From assembly GCA_037126765.1 (NCBI GenBank), contig JBBCBC010000001.1, forward strand, positions 37,432,804-37,496,803: a stretch of DNA of 64,000 nt, given 5' to 3'. The stretch comes from Stenogyne calaminthoides. Its lineage: Eukaryota > Streptophyta > Magnoliopsida > Lamiales > Lamiaceae. The position numbers were made by a program, and so were the translations under genes. Positions 11,651 to 22,800 of the stretch are shown here, piece by piece (positions within the stretch are counted from its first letter, which is position 1; every line of letters starts with the position of its first letter). Under the pieces are notes generated by a model. That model worked only from the letters and a program-made list of their open reading frames with translations. It did no database searches and was not told the DNA's origin.

Positions 11651-12229
11651 GAAGAAATAAATTCACGAGTTAAAAAATCTGGGAGATGATTATCTTTCCC
11701 TTGCTTATAAACAATATCAAAATCAAAATAAGCAAGATGAGATTGCCATCGGGCAAACATTTGTTTAGAAACATTATGTTCAAAATCTTTGAAGAGCATA
11801 AAAGTAGCAGCCCTGCAATCAGTTTTAATAGTAAATTTTTGAATATATAAATCATCCTGAAATTTAAGGACACATTTGACAATAGCAAGAATTTCTTTAA
11901 CTGTAGCAGAATAATTTTTCTGACTATTATTCCATTTACCGGAATAAAATCTAATGATATAATCCTTTTTATTATCAGGATTAATTTGTTTTAAAATACC
12001 TCCATACCCCAAATCTGAGGCATCAGTTTCAATAATTTTTTTCCCAAGAGGGATTAGCTAGCATAAGACAAGGAATATTTTTAACATTTTCTTTTATCCT
12101 GATAATAGCCTTAGTATGATCATCATTCCAAGGAGAAGGATTTTTTTTAAGTCTATCATATAAGATAACGGAATCTTCAGCAAGATTCTTAATATAAGAA
12201 GACACATAATTAATGCTTCCTAAGAATCT
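11647..12229 (-). pseudogene. Caulimovirid RNase H domain
   Basis: Continuation of ORF1 beyond the TAG at 12232-12230. Visible RNase H motifs are TDASDLGYGG near the start, the middle segment IKTDCRAATFML, and a C-terminal DNHLPDFLTRE. Copying of pregenomic RNA needs this nuclease to remove the template. A frameshift in a run of A near 12035 separates the first motif from its upstream context. The frame then runs open to a TGA at 11649-11647 that overlaps the ORF2 start. Confidence 0.85.
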
Positions 12230-13171
12230 CTATAACTGAGTTTTATCAGTTATAACATCAGTGAATTTATTACCAAATTCAATACTTCTTTGAATTGGAA
12301 TAATATTACCTTTATCAATAATATGACCAAGAAATTTTACTTTAGTCTGGAATAAAACCATTTTAGGTTTTGAAATAACTAAACCATTTTTAATGACTAA
12401 GTTTTTAAACATATCAAGATGTTTAAAATGTATTTCAATATCTTTAGAAAATACAAGGATGTCATCAATATAGACAATAATAAAATCACTATAAGGATTA
12501 AAAATATCATTCATAATTTGTTGAAATTTTGAAGGTGCATTTTTAAGACCAAAAGGCATAACAGTCCATTCATAATGACCAAATGGAACATTAAAGCCAG
12601 TTTTATACCTATCAGGTTGATTAATCTGAATTTGCCAAAAACCTGATTTTAAATCAAATTTAGAGAAAATAAGAGCATTGACTAATCTGTCAAGAAGATC
12701 TTTTTTATTAGGAATAAGATGTCTAATCCATTTTAAAACCTTATTGAGAGGTTTATAATTAATAACCAATCGAGGAACTCCGCATTCCTGCTCAGAATGT
12801 TTATTAACATAGAAAGCAGTACAAGACCAAGGAGATTTAGAAGGAGTTATAAGTTTCTTCTGTAATAAGGAAGATATTTCCTTTTTACATAACTCTAAGT
12901 ATTCAGAGTTCATTTGACAAGGTCTAGACTTAGTCGGAATTTTATTTTCTTTAAAATCATCTTCATAAGGAAGAGAAACTATATGTTTCTTTCTGTCCCA
13001 AAAAACATTGGGAAAATCATTACAAATTTCAATAGAAAATTTATTTATTAAAAATTTGATTTTATCCTGTATTTTATGATTATTTAATCTATCACTTATA
13101 GTAATAGAATTAAGCTCATCTTTAAGAAAATTGATTTGACAATTTTTATTATTAATTTGATCTTGAATCAA
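12230..13171 (-). pseudogene. Caulimovirid reverse transcriptase domain
   Basis: A 313-residue open segment with the canonical order of RT blocks: VPRLVINYKPLNKVL, SKFDLKSGFWQI, GHYEWTVMPFGLKNAPSKF and the catalytic YIDDILVFS (near 12482-12471), then a VKFLGHIID segment. It would convert pregenomic RNA to DNA. It joins the protease side through a frameshift near 13265 and is closed by TAG at 12232-12230, with RNase H following in the same frame. The YIDD form and the LKNAPSKFQQ block are typical of caulimovirids and Ty3-type RTs, and separate this from the Copia YVDD enzymes elsewhere in the window. Confidence 0.9.
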
Positions 13172-13520
13172 ATTAAGAACCTTATGAATAAGTTTAGTGA
13201 TAAACTTGAAAGTAATAGGTTTACCATTATAAGTACCTGTAATACATTTTTCACCAACAAAGGAAGAGGATATATTTTAAATAGAAAAGGAAGACCAATA
13301 ATCATTTGACTAGTAATGTCTTCAGCAATAAGAAAGTCGTTAGAAATACAACAATCATCCACACAAACATAAGCATTTTTAAGCTTATAATTAATCTTTA
13401 AAGATCCTCCACCTGCATGAGAAAGTGAATGAGTAGTTTTTTCAAAAAACTTAGTAGGAATTATTCCTAACTATATGACACTTAAATCAGCACAACTATC
13501 AATCATAGCAATAAAATCTT
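13172..13520 (-). pseudogene. Caulimovirid aspartic protease domain
   Basis: The catalytic-loop region reads AMIDSCADLSVI at the end of the coat-protein frame and is followed at once by TAG (13473-13471). The downstream half, including EDITSQMIIGLPFL, lies in 13362-13168 and is then frame-shifted. The ILG-type segment (IIGLPFL) is where a retroviral-type protease has its second conserved block. The usual Asp-Ser/Thr-Gly triad has Cys in place of Gly here. The protease would process the polyprotein; this copy is broken. Confidence 0.65.
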
Positions 13521-15930
13521 TCTTATAAGAATTATTTATAAGAAGAGAAATCTTAGTATACAATTTTTGTGATATAATCATATTAATGGTAGATAAATGA
13601 TTTTTCTCAATATTAACATTGTCATCAATTTCAAAGTATTGTGAAAGAGCTTTATAGTTAGTTTCACTATCCTCAATTTTTTCTTTACCTTTCTCAATAA
13701 AAGAAAGACGAACATAAAGATCTGTATTCAGTTTTTGAAGAATCTTCACATCAGTTTTGAGATTATTAATCTCATGAACTAAATCATTTATAGTCACTGG
13801 ATTATTTTTTATATTTTTTAGGCGAAGAAGTCTTTCTAATTCACCCATATTATAATAATTACCATCAATCTTTTTAGAAAGACTAGTTTTATCATTGTCT
13901 TCATTCTTAGAAGAATCATGAAATTGTTCAATGATTTTATCTCTTAAACTAGAATCTTTTATATGTTTAAGAAATTCTAAAATATTATTATTAGTTAAGA
14001 CACTAATATTCATATCTTGAAATTGACTCATGAGTTTATAAAACTCATTATCAATATTATTAGTATTATCAGTATTACTGATACAATTAAGACAAGGTTT
14101 TCCAAGTACACATTCATTGCACTTTTCTTTATCTGATTTAACAGAATTATCATCATCCGAAGAGGATTCAACAGAAGAACAATCATTATAAGACTTTACT
14201 GATTCTGTATCAATATTAGGACTCATAACAATTTTAAAAAGAGTTTCTTTTAACTCTTCATCAATATCAAGATTTTTAATCTTGTCTTTTGCATAGCACT
14301 GATTAGCATAATGACCAGGCCTATTACATTTTTTACAAATAATTGTATCATATCTTCTTTTTTTAAAAGATTTTCTTTTACTTTTATCATTTTCATGATC
14401 TTTTTCTTTCTGTTTTGAAGAATTATATTTTCTTCTTTTATAAGTAGATTTACTTTTATAATCTCTCTTATTATTTTTAGTCAAATTATTTTTATTTTTA
14501 GAATTAGGATTATCTAATCCAAATTGATCACAAAATTGACCTAATTGTTTTATTTCCATAAGATTGTCCTTTTTAATTTGATTTTTTAATTTGAGTTCAT
14601 TACAAAGATTTAATCCTTCCTGAACACAAACACTAATGATTTGACCAAAAGTATAAGACCCATAATGGATTGAATCAGAATCCTTTCTAAGAGTTTTCTT
14701 AACTCTTTCAGCAAATAGATTAGGAAGACCATCTACAAATTTATTCTTCCAAATATCCTGATTACAATCAGGAATCTCATAAATACGAGACAAAAAAGTA
14801 TCTTTGTACCATATGAAATCAGTAAGAGTTTTACACTTCATATTTAAAAGAAGAGTTCTGGTATTTTTATATTTATTGGTATATTGACCAGTAAAATGAT
14901 CCAAAATAGTAAGAATCAAAGAGTAAACCGCATTGGTTTTAGTCTCACCATTTTCAATTTTAATAGAATTAAAAATTTCCATTCTATTTTGGGAAGTCAA
15001 ATAATTATCCCACCAACCTTTAAGTTGACCAATAAAAACCAAAGTAATAAGCATGCAAAGATTAATATCACTATTACCACAAGTTTGACAAGCAGAACTA
15101 TACATAAGCATGCGATGACATTGAGTGAAAATATGATTATCACTTCCACCATCAATATTCCATTCATAAATACCTTTTCCAGAATAAGAATTATTGAAAA
15201 AGTTTTTCTGTTCTTCATTAAGAACATCCATAGGAGAGGGTCTCTTATAATAATAAGTAGACATGGTAGGTCTATCAGCCCATTTCATTTTATTAATACT
15301 ATCAGTATTACTAGGACTACCAATATTATTGGGTTGAATAGCATGATTATCATCTAAGTCATCATCTAAAGCTGAAATATTCATATTACTAAATTTATCA
15401 TTAATAATCTTTTCAAGATCAGAAATAGAGGCTTCAGATTTAAAATCTTTTATCTCAATAGGAGATTGAATAGATGAACCTGTTTTAATAATAACATTAT
15501 TATTTTTATTATCATAATCTTCAGATTTATTCTGAAAATTAATTTTAGAGATTATTTTATCAACTTTATCATGTAAAGAAATAATTTCTTCTCCAAGGAT
15601 AGAAAGATAAAGATTACAAAAATTATTTTGCTCAATCATTTGATTGACATGTTTAACAGTAATTTGTAAAACATCATTTTCTATAATTCTGGAGAATGGA
15701 AGAAAACTAAATATCTTCCCATTTTTCTCGATTTGAAAAGGGACATGAGGAGGGTAAACAGATTTTTGTATTCCTCCAGAAATTATTTTATAACCACGTT
15801 CAATTACTGAAATATAATTGATATAAAAGGTTTTAATAAACCAAGGAACATAATAAGTAATTTTATTATGTTTTTCACAGAATTTATAAAAACTGTCAAC
15901 AAAGTAGTCTAAATCATCTTTTGAGATGAT
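13471..15930 (-). pseudogene. Caulimovirid coat protein with CCHC finger
   Basis: Open from about 15930 to a TAG at 13471; an internal ATG at 15639 gives 722 residues. The capsid core shows FIGQLKGWWDNYLTSQNR and AVYSLILTILDHF, followed by a typical KNKFVDGLPNLFAERVKK block. A Lys-rich stretch precedes the zinc knuckle CKKCNRPGHYANQC (about residues 435-448 from M15639). An acidic Ser/Asp-rich tail follows, then coiled-coil-like segments and the protease entry. Coat and nucleic-acid-binding roles are known for the family. A frameshift near 15930 separates it from the movement-protein part. Confidence 0.85.
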
Positions 15931-17040
15931 TTAAAATACCAAATTCTAAACTTATCCCATTTAGGATTATTAAATTCATCATTAATATGAGCTCTAGTAG
16001 AAGAACCTTTAGAAAAATCTAAAAAGTTTGTAAAATCCATAAAATTATATTTTAAAGTTACAATCCGAAATTGTTTCGGGATCAAATCCATCTTTATGGA
16101 TAATATTGTTTTCATTAATAATAATTTTCTCATTGTTATTATTAATTTTACAATAAGAATTTTCTCTATAAGACGAAGTAGAAGCTCTAGATTCAAAAGG
16201 TAATTCTACCTCATAATTCAGAGGAGATATAAGAGAATGATTAGACATTGATCTAGAATAAGAAGTCGAATGTCTTCTTTGATTATTTTGAAAACCAATA
16301 TTAATTATACCATCATTACTTTGAGTAATATGTTTAAAATCACTATTTATAATAGGATTTTTAGGAACATATTGTTCTATTATCCAATTTTCAGGAAAAA
16401 TAATTTCTTCCCACTTAATTGATCTTCTGGTAGTAATATTTGATTTACCAAAATTAGTTTCTATAAGAATAGTTTCATTATTATCTTTCTCAATTCTTTT
16501 ACACATAGGATTGAGTGTAAATAAAGACTTATAATAAATACGATAACAGATACACATAACCTCTGTACCTGGTATGCAATTATAACCATGAGTTTTAACA
16601 TTTAATTTTAAAGCTTCAAGAATATTACTATCAGATAAAGATAGAGATAAATTAGGATATGCGTCAAAATAGACAGGTCCTAAAGCCAAACTAGACTCTA
16701 TAATTCTCATTAAGGATTGTGTCCAATTAAGATTTCTACCATCCCTAAGAGAAGCTAGAAAGCTTTCTGGCAAACCATTTAAAGTAAGCGGTCTAAAAGC
16801 GACCTGAACACAACCAATATGTAAGAACTTATGAGTTTTTGTAAGGTAAAATATCATTTTTACTAAGCAATTTAATAACCATCTCTTTTTCATGAAGAGG
16901 TATAGAAGATTCAGTAGTTTTAACAATTTGTTTAAAACCTATTTTTTCAAAAGCTCCTAATTTATAAACCATTTTAGGTTCAATTTTAGGAATAATCCAT
17001 TTATTCAATAAATCAAGATTTTCAGGAATATCATATTCTC
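15909..17040 (-). pseudogene. Caulimovirid movement protein, frame-shifted
   Basis: The 30K-superfamily core is readable in 16926-16045: HIGCVQVAFRPLTLNG, LRDGRNLNWTQSLMRI and SLALGPVYFDAYPNLSLSLS, ending in a Ser/Asn-rich tail. The N-terminal part (about 17040-16860) is in another frame, so a frameshift lies near 16850. The C-terminal linker to the coat protein (TRAHINDEFNNPKWDKF) is in a third frame (16080-15930). These proteins enlarge plasmodesmata for cell-to-cell spread. This is the N-terminal part of viral ORF1, and the start region (17040-17130) is also interrupted by stops. Confidence 0.8.
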
Positions 17041-17145
17041 GAAGTCATCTTCGTTTCTTAACAGTATCCTTTAATCGGAACAGATTCATTAGAATCAAGA
17101 TGTATTGAATCATGAAACCATATAACTTAAATATACCCTACTTCT

Positions 17146-17163
17146 CATGGCTCTGAAACCATA
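17146..17163 (-). other. Caulimovirid primer binding site (tRNA-Met)
   Basis: The complement reads TGGTTTCAGAGCCATG, one mismatch from the initiator-tRNA-Met complement used by caulimovirids (TGGTATCAGAGCC). It sits about 120 bp upstream of the movement-protein part, in the expected leader position, and marks the conventional start of the viral map. Confidence 0.7.
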
Positions 17164-17254
17164 TTAACATAAAGATCGTGCAAAGATCTATATCAATAGT
17201 ATCCTGTGGATCTTTTACAAACACGGATAGGAAATTACTGAGAAATTCCATAGT

Positions 17255-17258
<4 letters not shown>

Positions 17259-17315
<57 letters not shown>
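17259..17315. repeat. TA dinucleotide microsatellite
   Basis: About 28 uninterrupted TA units immediately upstream of the caulimovirid leader. It is either the integration site or a product of it; TA-rich simple repeats are a reported target of endogenous florendoviruses. Confidence 0.9.
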
Positions 17316-17320
<5 letters not shown>

Positions 17321-17899
17321 ATGTTTAGATGTTAAATTTGAGGATAAATATTGGGTATGCTATAAAAATGCTTAGTTACTCTAGAATTGTGTTAAAGCAA
17401 TTATAATTTTGGGTAATTGACTCTATTAAATTCTGCTACATTTTACTTTTTGACTAATTCGTTTTGTGTTGAGTTTTAGTTTGGATTCGATATTAGCTAC
17501 CATACACACGTCTTAAGGCCAACATAAATGAGGAAGCAGAACCTCATGTCTAGTGATTGTCGCAGAATAGGCTTGGACATTATTTGTTGTAGAAATTAAG
17601 CTTCCTAAGAAAATTCATTGTTTGCCTATTGTTACTAATTTTTGCGGCTGTATTTTTTTTTTTAATTTACAACATATATGAAAGTATATATCAATCTCTC
17701 ATATGAATAATTTTGGTGAAAAGATATTTTATATTATTAAGGGGAATTTTACCAAGTTTTTCAGTAATGACTAACTATTTGACTTGGGCTTTAGGCATTG
17801 AGATCCAATTAAAATTCTCTGATTTGAGTGAAAGTTCGCAATCTACCTACGCCCAGAAGGTAAAAGACACTGATTTTTCTCTGACACCACCTCAATCAG
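17316..17899. other. AT-rich spacer, no gene seen
   Basis: Non-coding AT-rich sequence between the TA repeat and the truncated Copia-2 LTR. The 68-codon frame at 17713-17919 runs into the LTR and shows no domain. I see no conserved motif here. Confidence 0.5.
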
Positions 17900-19200
17900 T
17901 GTTAGTGTTAATGTCCTAGAGACAATCTTTTGTAAGGACATAATACTCGATAATATTCAGTTTTATTTAATATTATTATTAATTTAATATTAATGTATGA
18001 CAATACACTTGTTTGAATATTATGTTTGATTATTTGCATTTATTCTTATATGTGTTCCCATGAATCAATGTTGTCATTGAGGATGTGAGACCTCGAATGA
18101 CTTAAGCATGGTTCTCAAATAACCTCGATCAAGGATCATCAAGAATGGGATATTGATGGTGCATTTGAGATTGGTGTGCGATCTGCATCATACTCTTAGA
18201 GAGTGTAGTAGTTCTCACTTACTACGAGATACTAGGTACTCATGATGGATGCACAAATACCTTATAGGGTATTGGTATACCCATCCGAGAAACCGTTTGA
18301 TGTTATTCCACTCAAGTATCTATGGGTGTCTCGGTTAGTGAGAGCGATGTGATATTCCTCCGACTTGAGGTCAATATGCACGACATGTACGGAGTGGTGA
18401 ACTTTGACCATGATCGACACTTGCACCCTTAATGGGTAGATATGCCATGGATTGAGTTCATTACGAAATGCATGTGCATGGTAGTTGAGCCAAGAAAAGG
18501 ACCCACTCCTCAATGTGGATTTAGAGAGAGTGCTCATCTTTTCATACTAATTAGATCGTTAGTCATTGGCCAATGCACATCACGTTTGGACTTTGTGGTC
18601 AAATGTGACAAATGGGATCAATTAGTGTAATGAGAAAATATGATTAAATTATTTGAATAGACACTTCATTATGTTCAAGATTTAATCGGGCATTCGCGAA
18701 TGAAAGGACATTATCAGAATAACCCACGTTTTAGTTACATGTAGTTGCATGTTTCCTCGCAACGTACCTTGTATTTTGAGAATGTCTGATTTATTGTCTA
18801 AGGTTCAATTAAGACCATTGGTTTGACTAATCACTCGATAAACAAGGGCCTATGGGTCACACAACAAGTAATTTCCTTTACAGATTATAGTTGGTTGATT
18901 AAATGTTAAATTGGATTTAATATTTAATTTATGGAGAATTAATAATAATTATATTTGGAATTAATTATTATTACTATTTAATTAAATTGGATTTAATTAA
19001 ATAGGAATCCCAAAATAATATATGAAATATTATTGTAGGAAATTATATATAGGGAAATCAAATCTATGAGATTTGATCAGGAAGATTAGGGATTTTATTT
19101 TCTAATAAAGATAGCTTAAGATTTAAGTTGGACTTCCCCTATATATATGAGAGTCCTTGAGAATTCATTATTAACACAAGAAATATTTTTCCATAAAATA
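17900..19200 (+). repeat. Truncated LTR of the Copia-2 family
   Basis: Starts TGTTAGTGTTAATGTCCTAG and follows the 5' LTR at 30119-31687 nearly to its TATA/leader part (TATATATGAGAGTCCTTGAG). Homology ends near 19200, so about 250 bp of the U5 end are missing. No internal domain is attached. It diverges more from 30119-31687 than the two LTRs of that element differ from each other, so it is an older insertion. Confidence 0.8.
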
Positions 19201-19570
19201 AATGTGGTTGTCGAAGTTAACTTATTTTGCTGATGTGTAAATATTAAAATAAAAAAAATAAAAAAATCACCACTTAAAATTAAAAAATAATGACCCGAGA
19301 TTTTTTTATAGCCCGCATTTTTAAAATCTTAGGTGGCGATATTTTTTATTTCTTTCATTTTACTAGTTACACGTCAACAAGAGAGGTGGATTCCGGCGAT
19401 CATATTAGACGAACCTTGACGAAAATGATGAATCAGAATGTTTTTAGATATTAAGTGACATGTATGTGCTAAATTTGAAGAGAGAAAAATGTATATGCTA
19501 AAATTGATGAATAACAAAAAATATAGGCTAGATTTAATCATTTGGCCCCTTTCAAATGAAATTTTATATT

Positions 19571-19785
19571 TGAGTGGGTCTCATGTGCATCCGGGTGCAC
19601 CGTGCATTCATAATGCATTTTAGAAGCGTGCAACTATTTTAAACAGAAGCATGCAACTATGTTCCCATATTAATAGTTGCACTTTCTTGTGTAAATAAGT
19701 CGTACTTTTCAGCATAACAAGTTGCACGCTTCTAAAATTCATTATGAGTGCACGGTTCACCTGTGTGCATACAAGACCTAGACTT
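19571..19785. mobile_element. Foldback MITE, family X
   Basis: Long imperfect inverted repeat. The left arm contains GGTGCACCGTGCATTCATAA and AGAAGCGTGCAACT; the right arm contains AGTTGCACGCTTCT and GAGTGCACGGTTCACC. The interior is short and AT-rich, without coding potential. A second copy of the family lies at 52245-52970. The exact target duplication is not certain. Confidence 0.65.
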
Positions 19786-19839
19786 TATATTTACTAGGAT
19801 ATTTAAATAAAAGTCCTCTCAAATTTTTATAGATTTAGT

Positions 19840-22800
19840 TAGTTTCGTCGAATATATTTGTTATAACGGCTTTGAGTCGTTGTTTTTAGTTGGGCTAATT
19901 GTTGGCTGATACTCATTTTTTCTCCTCGTGGATTTTCCTTCTGAATTTTGAAAAAAATAATAATTGTGAGAACCTGACTTCACGATAAAATCGGTATTAA
20001 ATATTATTATTATGTACAAAAATTATTATTATTATATATAAAAAATATAATTATCATGCACACAAATTATCAAGTTTTGAAAAATAAAGTATTTATTAAA
20101 GATTAAGTCTTCAGATGATCATCAGGGTTTCATCATTATCTTTCATAAGTAAGTTTTTTAAAATATGCAACTTGTTATACTAAAATATGCAATTTGTTTT
20201 ACACTAAACCGTTCAATTATTAATATGGAAAAATAATTGCGGTCAAAGATAAACAAATTGATTTTTTCAAAGATAACAAGTTGACGGTTTTAAAATGTCT
20301 TATAAATCTGTGATCTTGACTTGAATCTTGTAACTCCACTCATTATTAAATAATAATAATTTTTTTACATAATGATAATTTTTATATATGTGGTGACATA
20401 GTTGATGTAAAAATAAGATTTACAAGATTGTTATTCTTGAATTTTTTAACAAGGCGTTTTGGCGGTTGTATTTTGTTTAAAGAAAAAAATAAAAAGCCGG
20501 TTATATTTTCCGTTCGTCCGTCCCCTCCAAAATACTAGATTCGAAAAATCAAGTTTCAAGAGTAACAACATTCTCTCTCTCCCCCAAAATCCAATGGATT
20601 CGGAAGATTCGGATGCTTCGCCACCATTGTCCCCACCATTCGGCCTACCCAGAAGCAGAGCCTCTCCTCGTCAGATTTTTTCTCCGGTGGTACTTCGCCA
20701 CCATTGTCCGCCAGCATCCGCCTTCGCCCCGCGCTCTGCCACCGCAATTCAACAACACGCACTACTCAATTTCGCCGCCCGACCACCGACGCCTCAGTTC
20801 TCCGTCGGGTCTTCTAGCGGCGGCGGAAGAAGAAGCTCTCCTCGTCAAATTTTTACTCCGGTGGTACTTCGCCACCATTGTCCGCCACCATCCGGCTTCG
20901 CCCCGCCCTCTGCCACCGCAATTCCACAACACCCGCAACTCAATTTCGCCGCCCAAGCACCGACGCCTCAGTTCTCCGTCGGGTCTTCTAGCGGCGGCGG
21001 AAGACGAAGCTGTCCTCGTCAAATTTTTACTCCGGTGCTCCTTACGCCGGTGGCTAATCTGGATTCCGGTTGGTCCCGTGGTTCTTTGTATAAGCCCAAT
21101 GATCCTCCTCCAGGTTTTCATCTAATCCTATTTTCCTATGGTTTTGGGTTTAAATTATGTTGATTTTTCCCTCTTTTGCCAGTGCCAGGGGAACCGGAAG
21201 CTGCCCTTACACCTCACATTATTACGATAAATAGAGGAGAGGTAAATTGCTATTAATTTTTTAATGCTACTCCAATTTACTATTAATCTTGCTGTTAATT
21301 TCAACATTCTTTTTCTTTATCCTTTCTTGTGCTTCATGTAATCTAAAAGAAAGCAGGATCATATTTGCCCCTCTTATTATCATTGTAGTTGTAGCATTGC
21401 AACAAGTCCTTGGGTAATCTTTTTACATGTTGCTGCATACAAATATTTAGAATGGTTCTTATAAGGACTTATACTCTAATTTGATATGTAAAACATGTTT
21501 TGTACTAGTTCTCCGATTTGCTAAAGGAATTTTGTAGATGTTTTGCAACAATAACTATTTTTAGTATTATAGATTCTGTTTTTGCCATTAGTTTTGTCGC
21601 TGTGGTGAAGTAAAATTAATCCATGCAGTGGAATTCCTTATAAGTATGATGTTGATACTTAGTTAAGTTCATATTTGGTTATTAAGTGCAGTCCGAATTC
21701 CTAGTGCTTAGTTGCGCATCACATTATCAGTCGGATGTAAATATTTTTGGTTTGGATTATAGTGTTTCTTTTTCTGCGTAAAATTCTATGATCAAACTCA
21801 ATTTTACTAGTTTAAAGCTGACAATTTGTAGTAATAAGTGCCTTTAAATGTATAGGTGAAGCAGAAGAAATACGTTAATTAGGGGCCTGCTATTAGTCCT
21901 ATAATTTTTTTGAGTTTCTTGGAAAAGCATAGTTGAGAAAATCTGATATTGCTCTCTGATAAACGTTTCTGGGGTTCTAATGTTTTGTAGGACATAGCTT
22001 CAAGACTTATGGCTTTCTCACAGTCACAGCAAGGAACACGTAGAGTTTGCATTTTATCAGCAAATGGTGCCGTCTCTAGTGTTAGCCTACGCCAATATGA
22101 TATCACTGTCGCACATGAGGTGTGTACTATATATCGATGATGCATCAATCTTGTTTTATGTATAACAAATTCTTTTATGATTAGAGAAAGATCCAGATCT
22201 TCTACACATAATGCTTGCGTTTATATTTTTATATGTGCTTGCAAATGAATATTTGCATACATAAAGGTAAGTGTAGTATCTACTCCAAATACATTTTAAA
22301 ACTCTTTCAGCAATTCCTTCTATAACTATATACATAAAGGAAAATATATTTTTCTGAATTTTCGTCCTCTGAAGTATCCAAGTTCCAAATTATATCAAAA
22401 TTCTCTTCTTGGAGCATAGTTTGACATTGTTTTCGGTTAACCTTTCAAGATACCCTCTTTGCTATAACTTGCTAGTTTGCTTTAATATGATTACCCCAAT
22501 TTCTCATAGACTGTTGTAGCTAAGAGGTTTTACTGCACAAGTCCTCTGCGACTCTTGTGATTTTATCTCTGTACAGAAAGTCCGTAACAAATGTTTATTT
22601 GGCTATTCAACAAGTTTTGATTGTTTGTTGCTCCAATTGATGTTATGATTAAAATCTTTTCTCTGATGATGTTCATATATAGCAGGGAGAAATTTTAGTC
22701 GAAAGCATGAGGTTTAGAATTTTAAATTATTCAGAGAAATGGTTCCGATTTTCAAATGTTTAATTCATATGAAATCTTAGTCCCATGATGCTTTAAGTAG

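Larger units (their letters stand above)
9799..17250 (-). mobile_element. Endogenous caulimovirid (florendovirus/petuvirus-like)
   Basis: A degenerate integrated plant pararetrovirus on the minus strand. In viral order it has a tRNA-Met-type primer site (17163-17146), movement protein, coat protein with a CCHC finger, aspartic protease, RT and RNase H in one long ORF, a second ORF (11650-10316), a small third ORF (10316-10026) and a TATA-containing intergenic region that stops at LTR copy b. MP, CP, PR, RT and RH in ORF1 followed by an unrelated ORF2 resembles florendoviruses; the single polyprotein also resembles petuviruses. The genus is inferred. At least five frameshifts and three in-frame TAG codons break the ORFs. 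A TA microsatellite abuts the upstream side, a setting reported for florendovirus insertions. The copy is less than one full circle plus overlap. Confidence 0.85.

Noticed and set aside
14884..15357. 157-codon plus-strand frame
   Set aside because: It is antisense to the caulimovirid coat-protein region, which has clear family motifs on the other strand.
17713..17919. 68-codon frame before the truncated LTR
   Set aside because: Its end is formed by LTR sequence and it shows no domain. Chance frame.
20459..20593. Upstream in-frame ATG for the first AHL gene
   Set aside because: The downstream ATG at 20594 aligns with the start of the paralogue (MDS...). The upstream extension matches untranslated sequence there.
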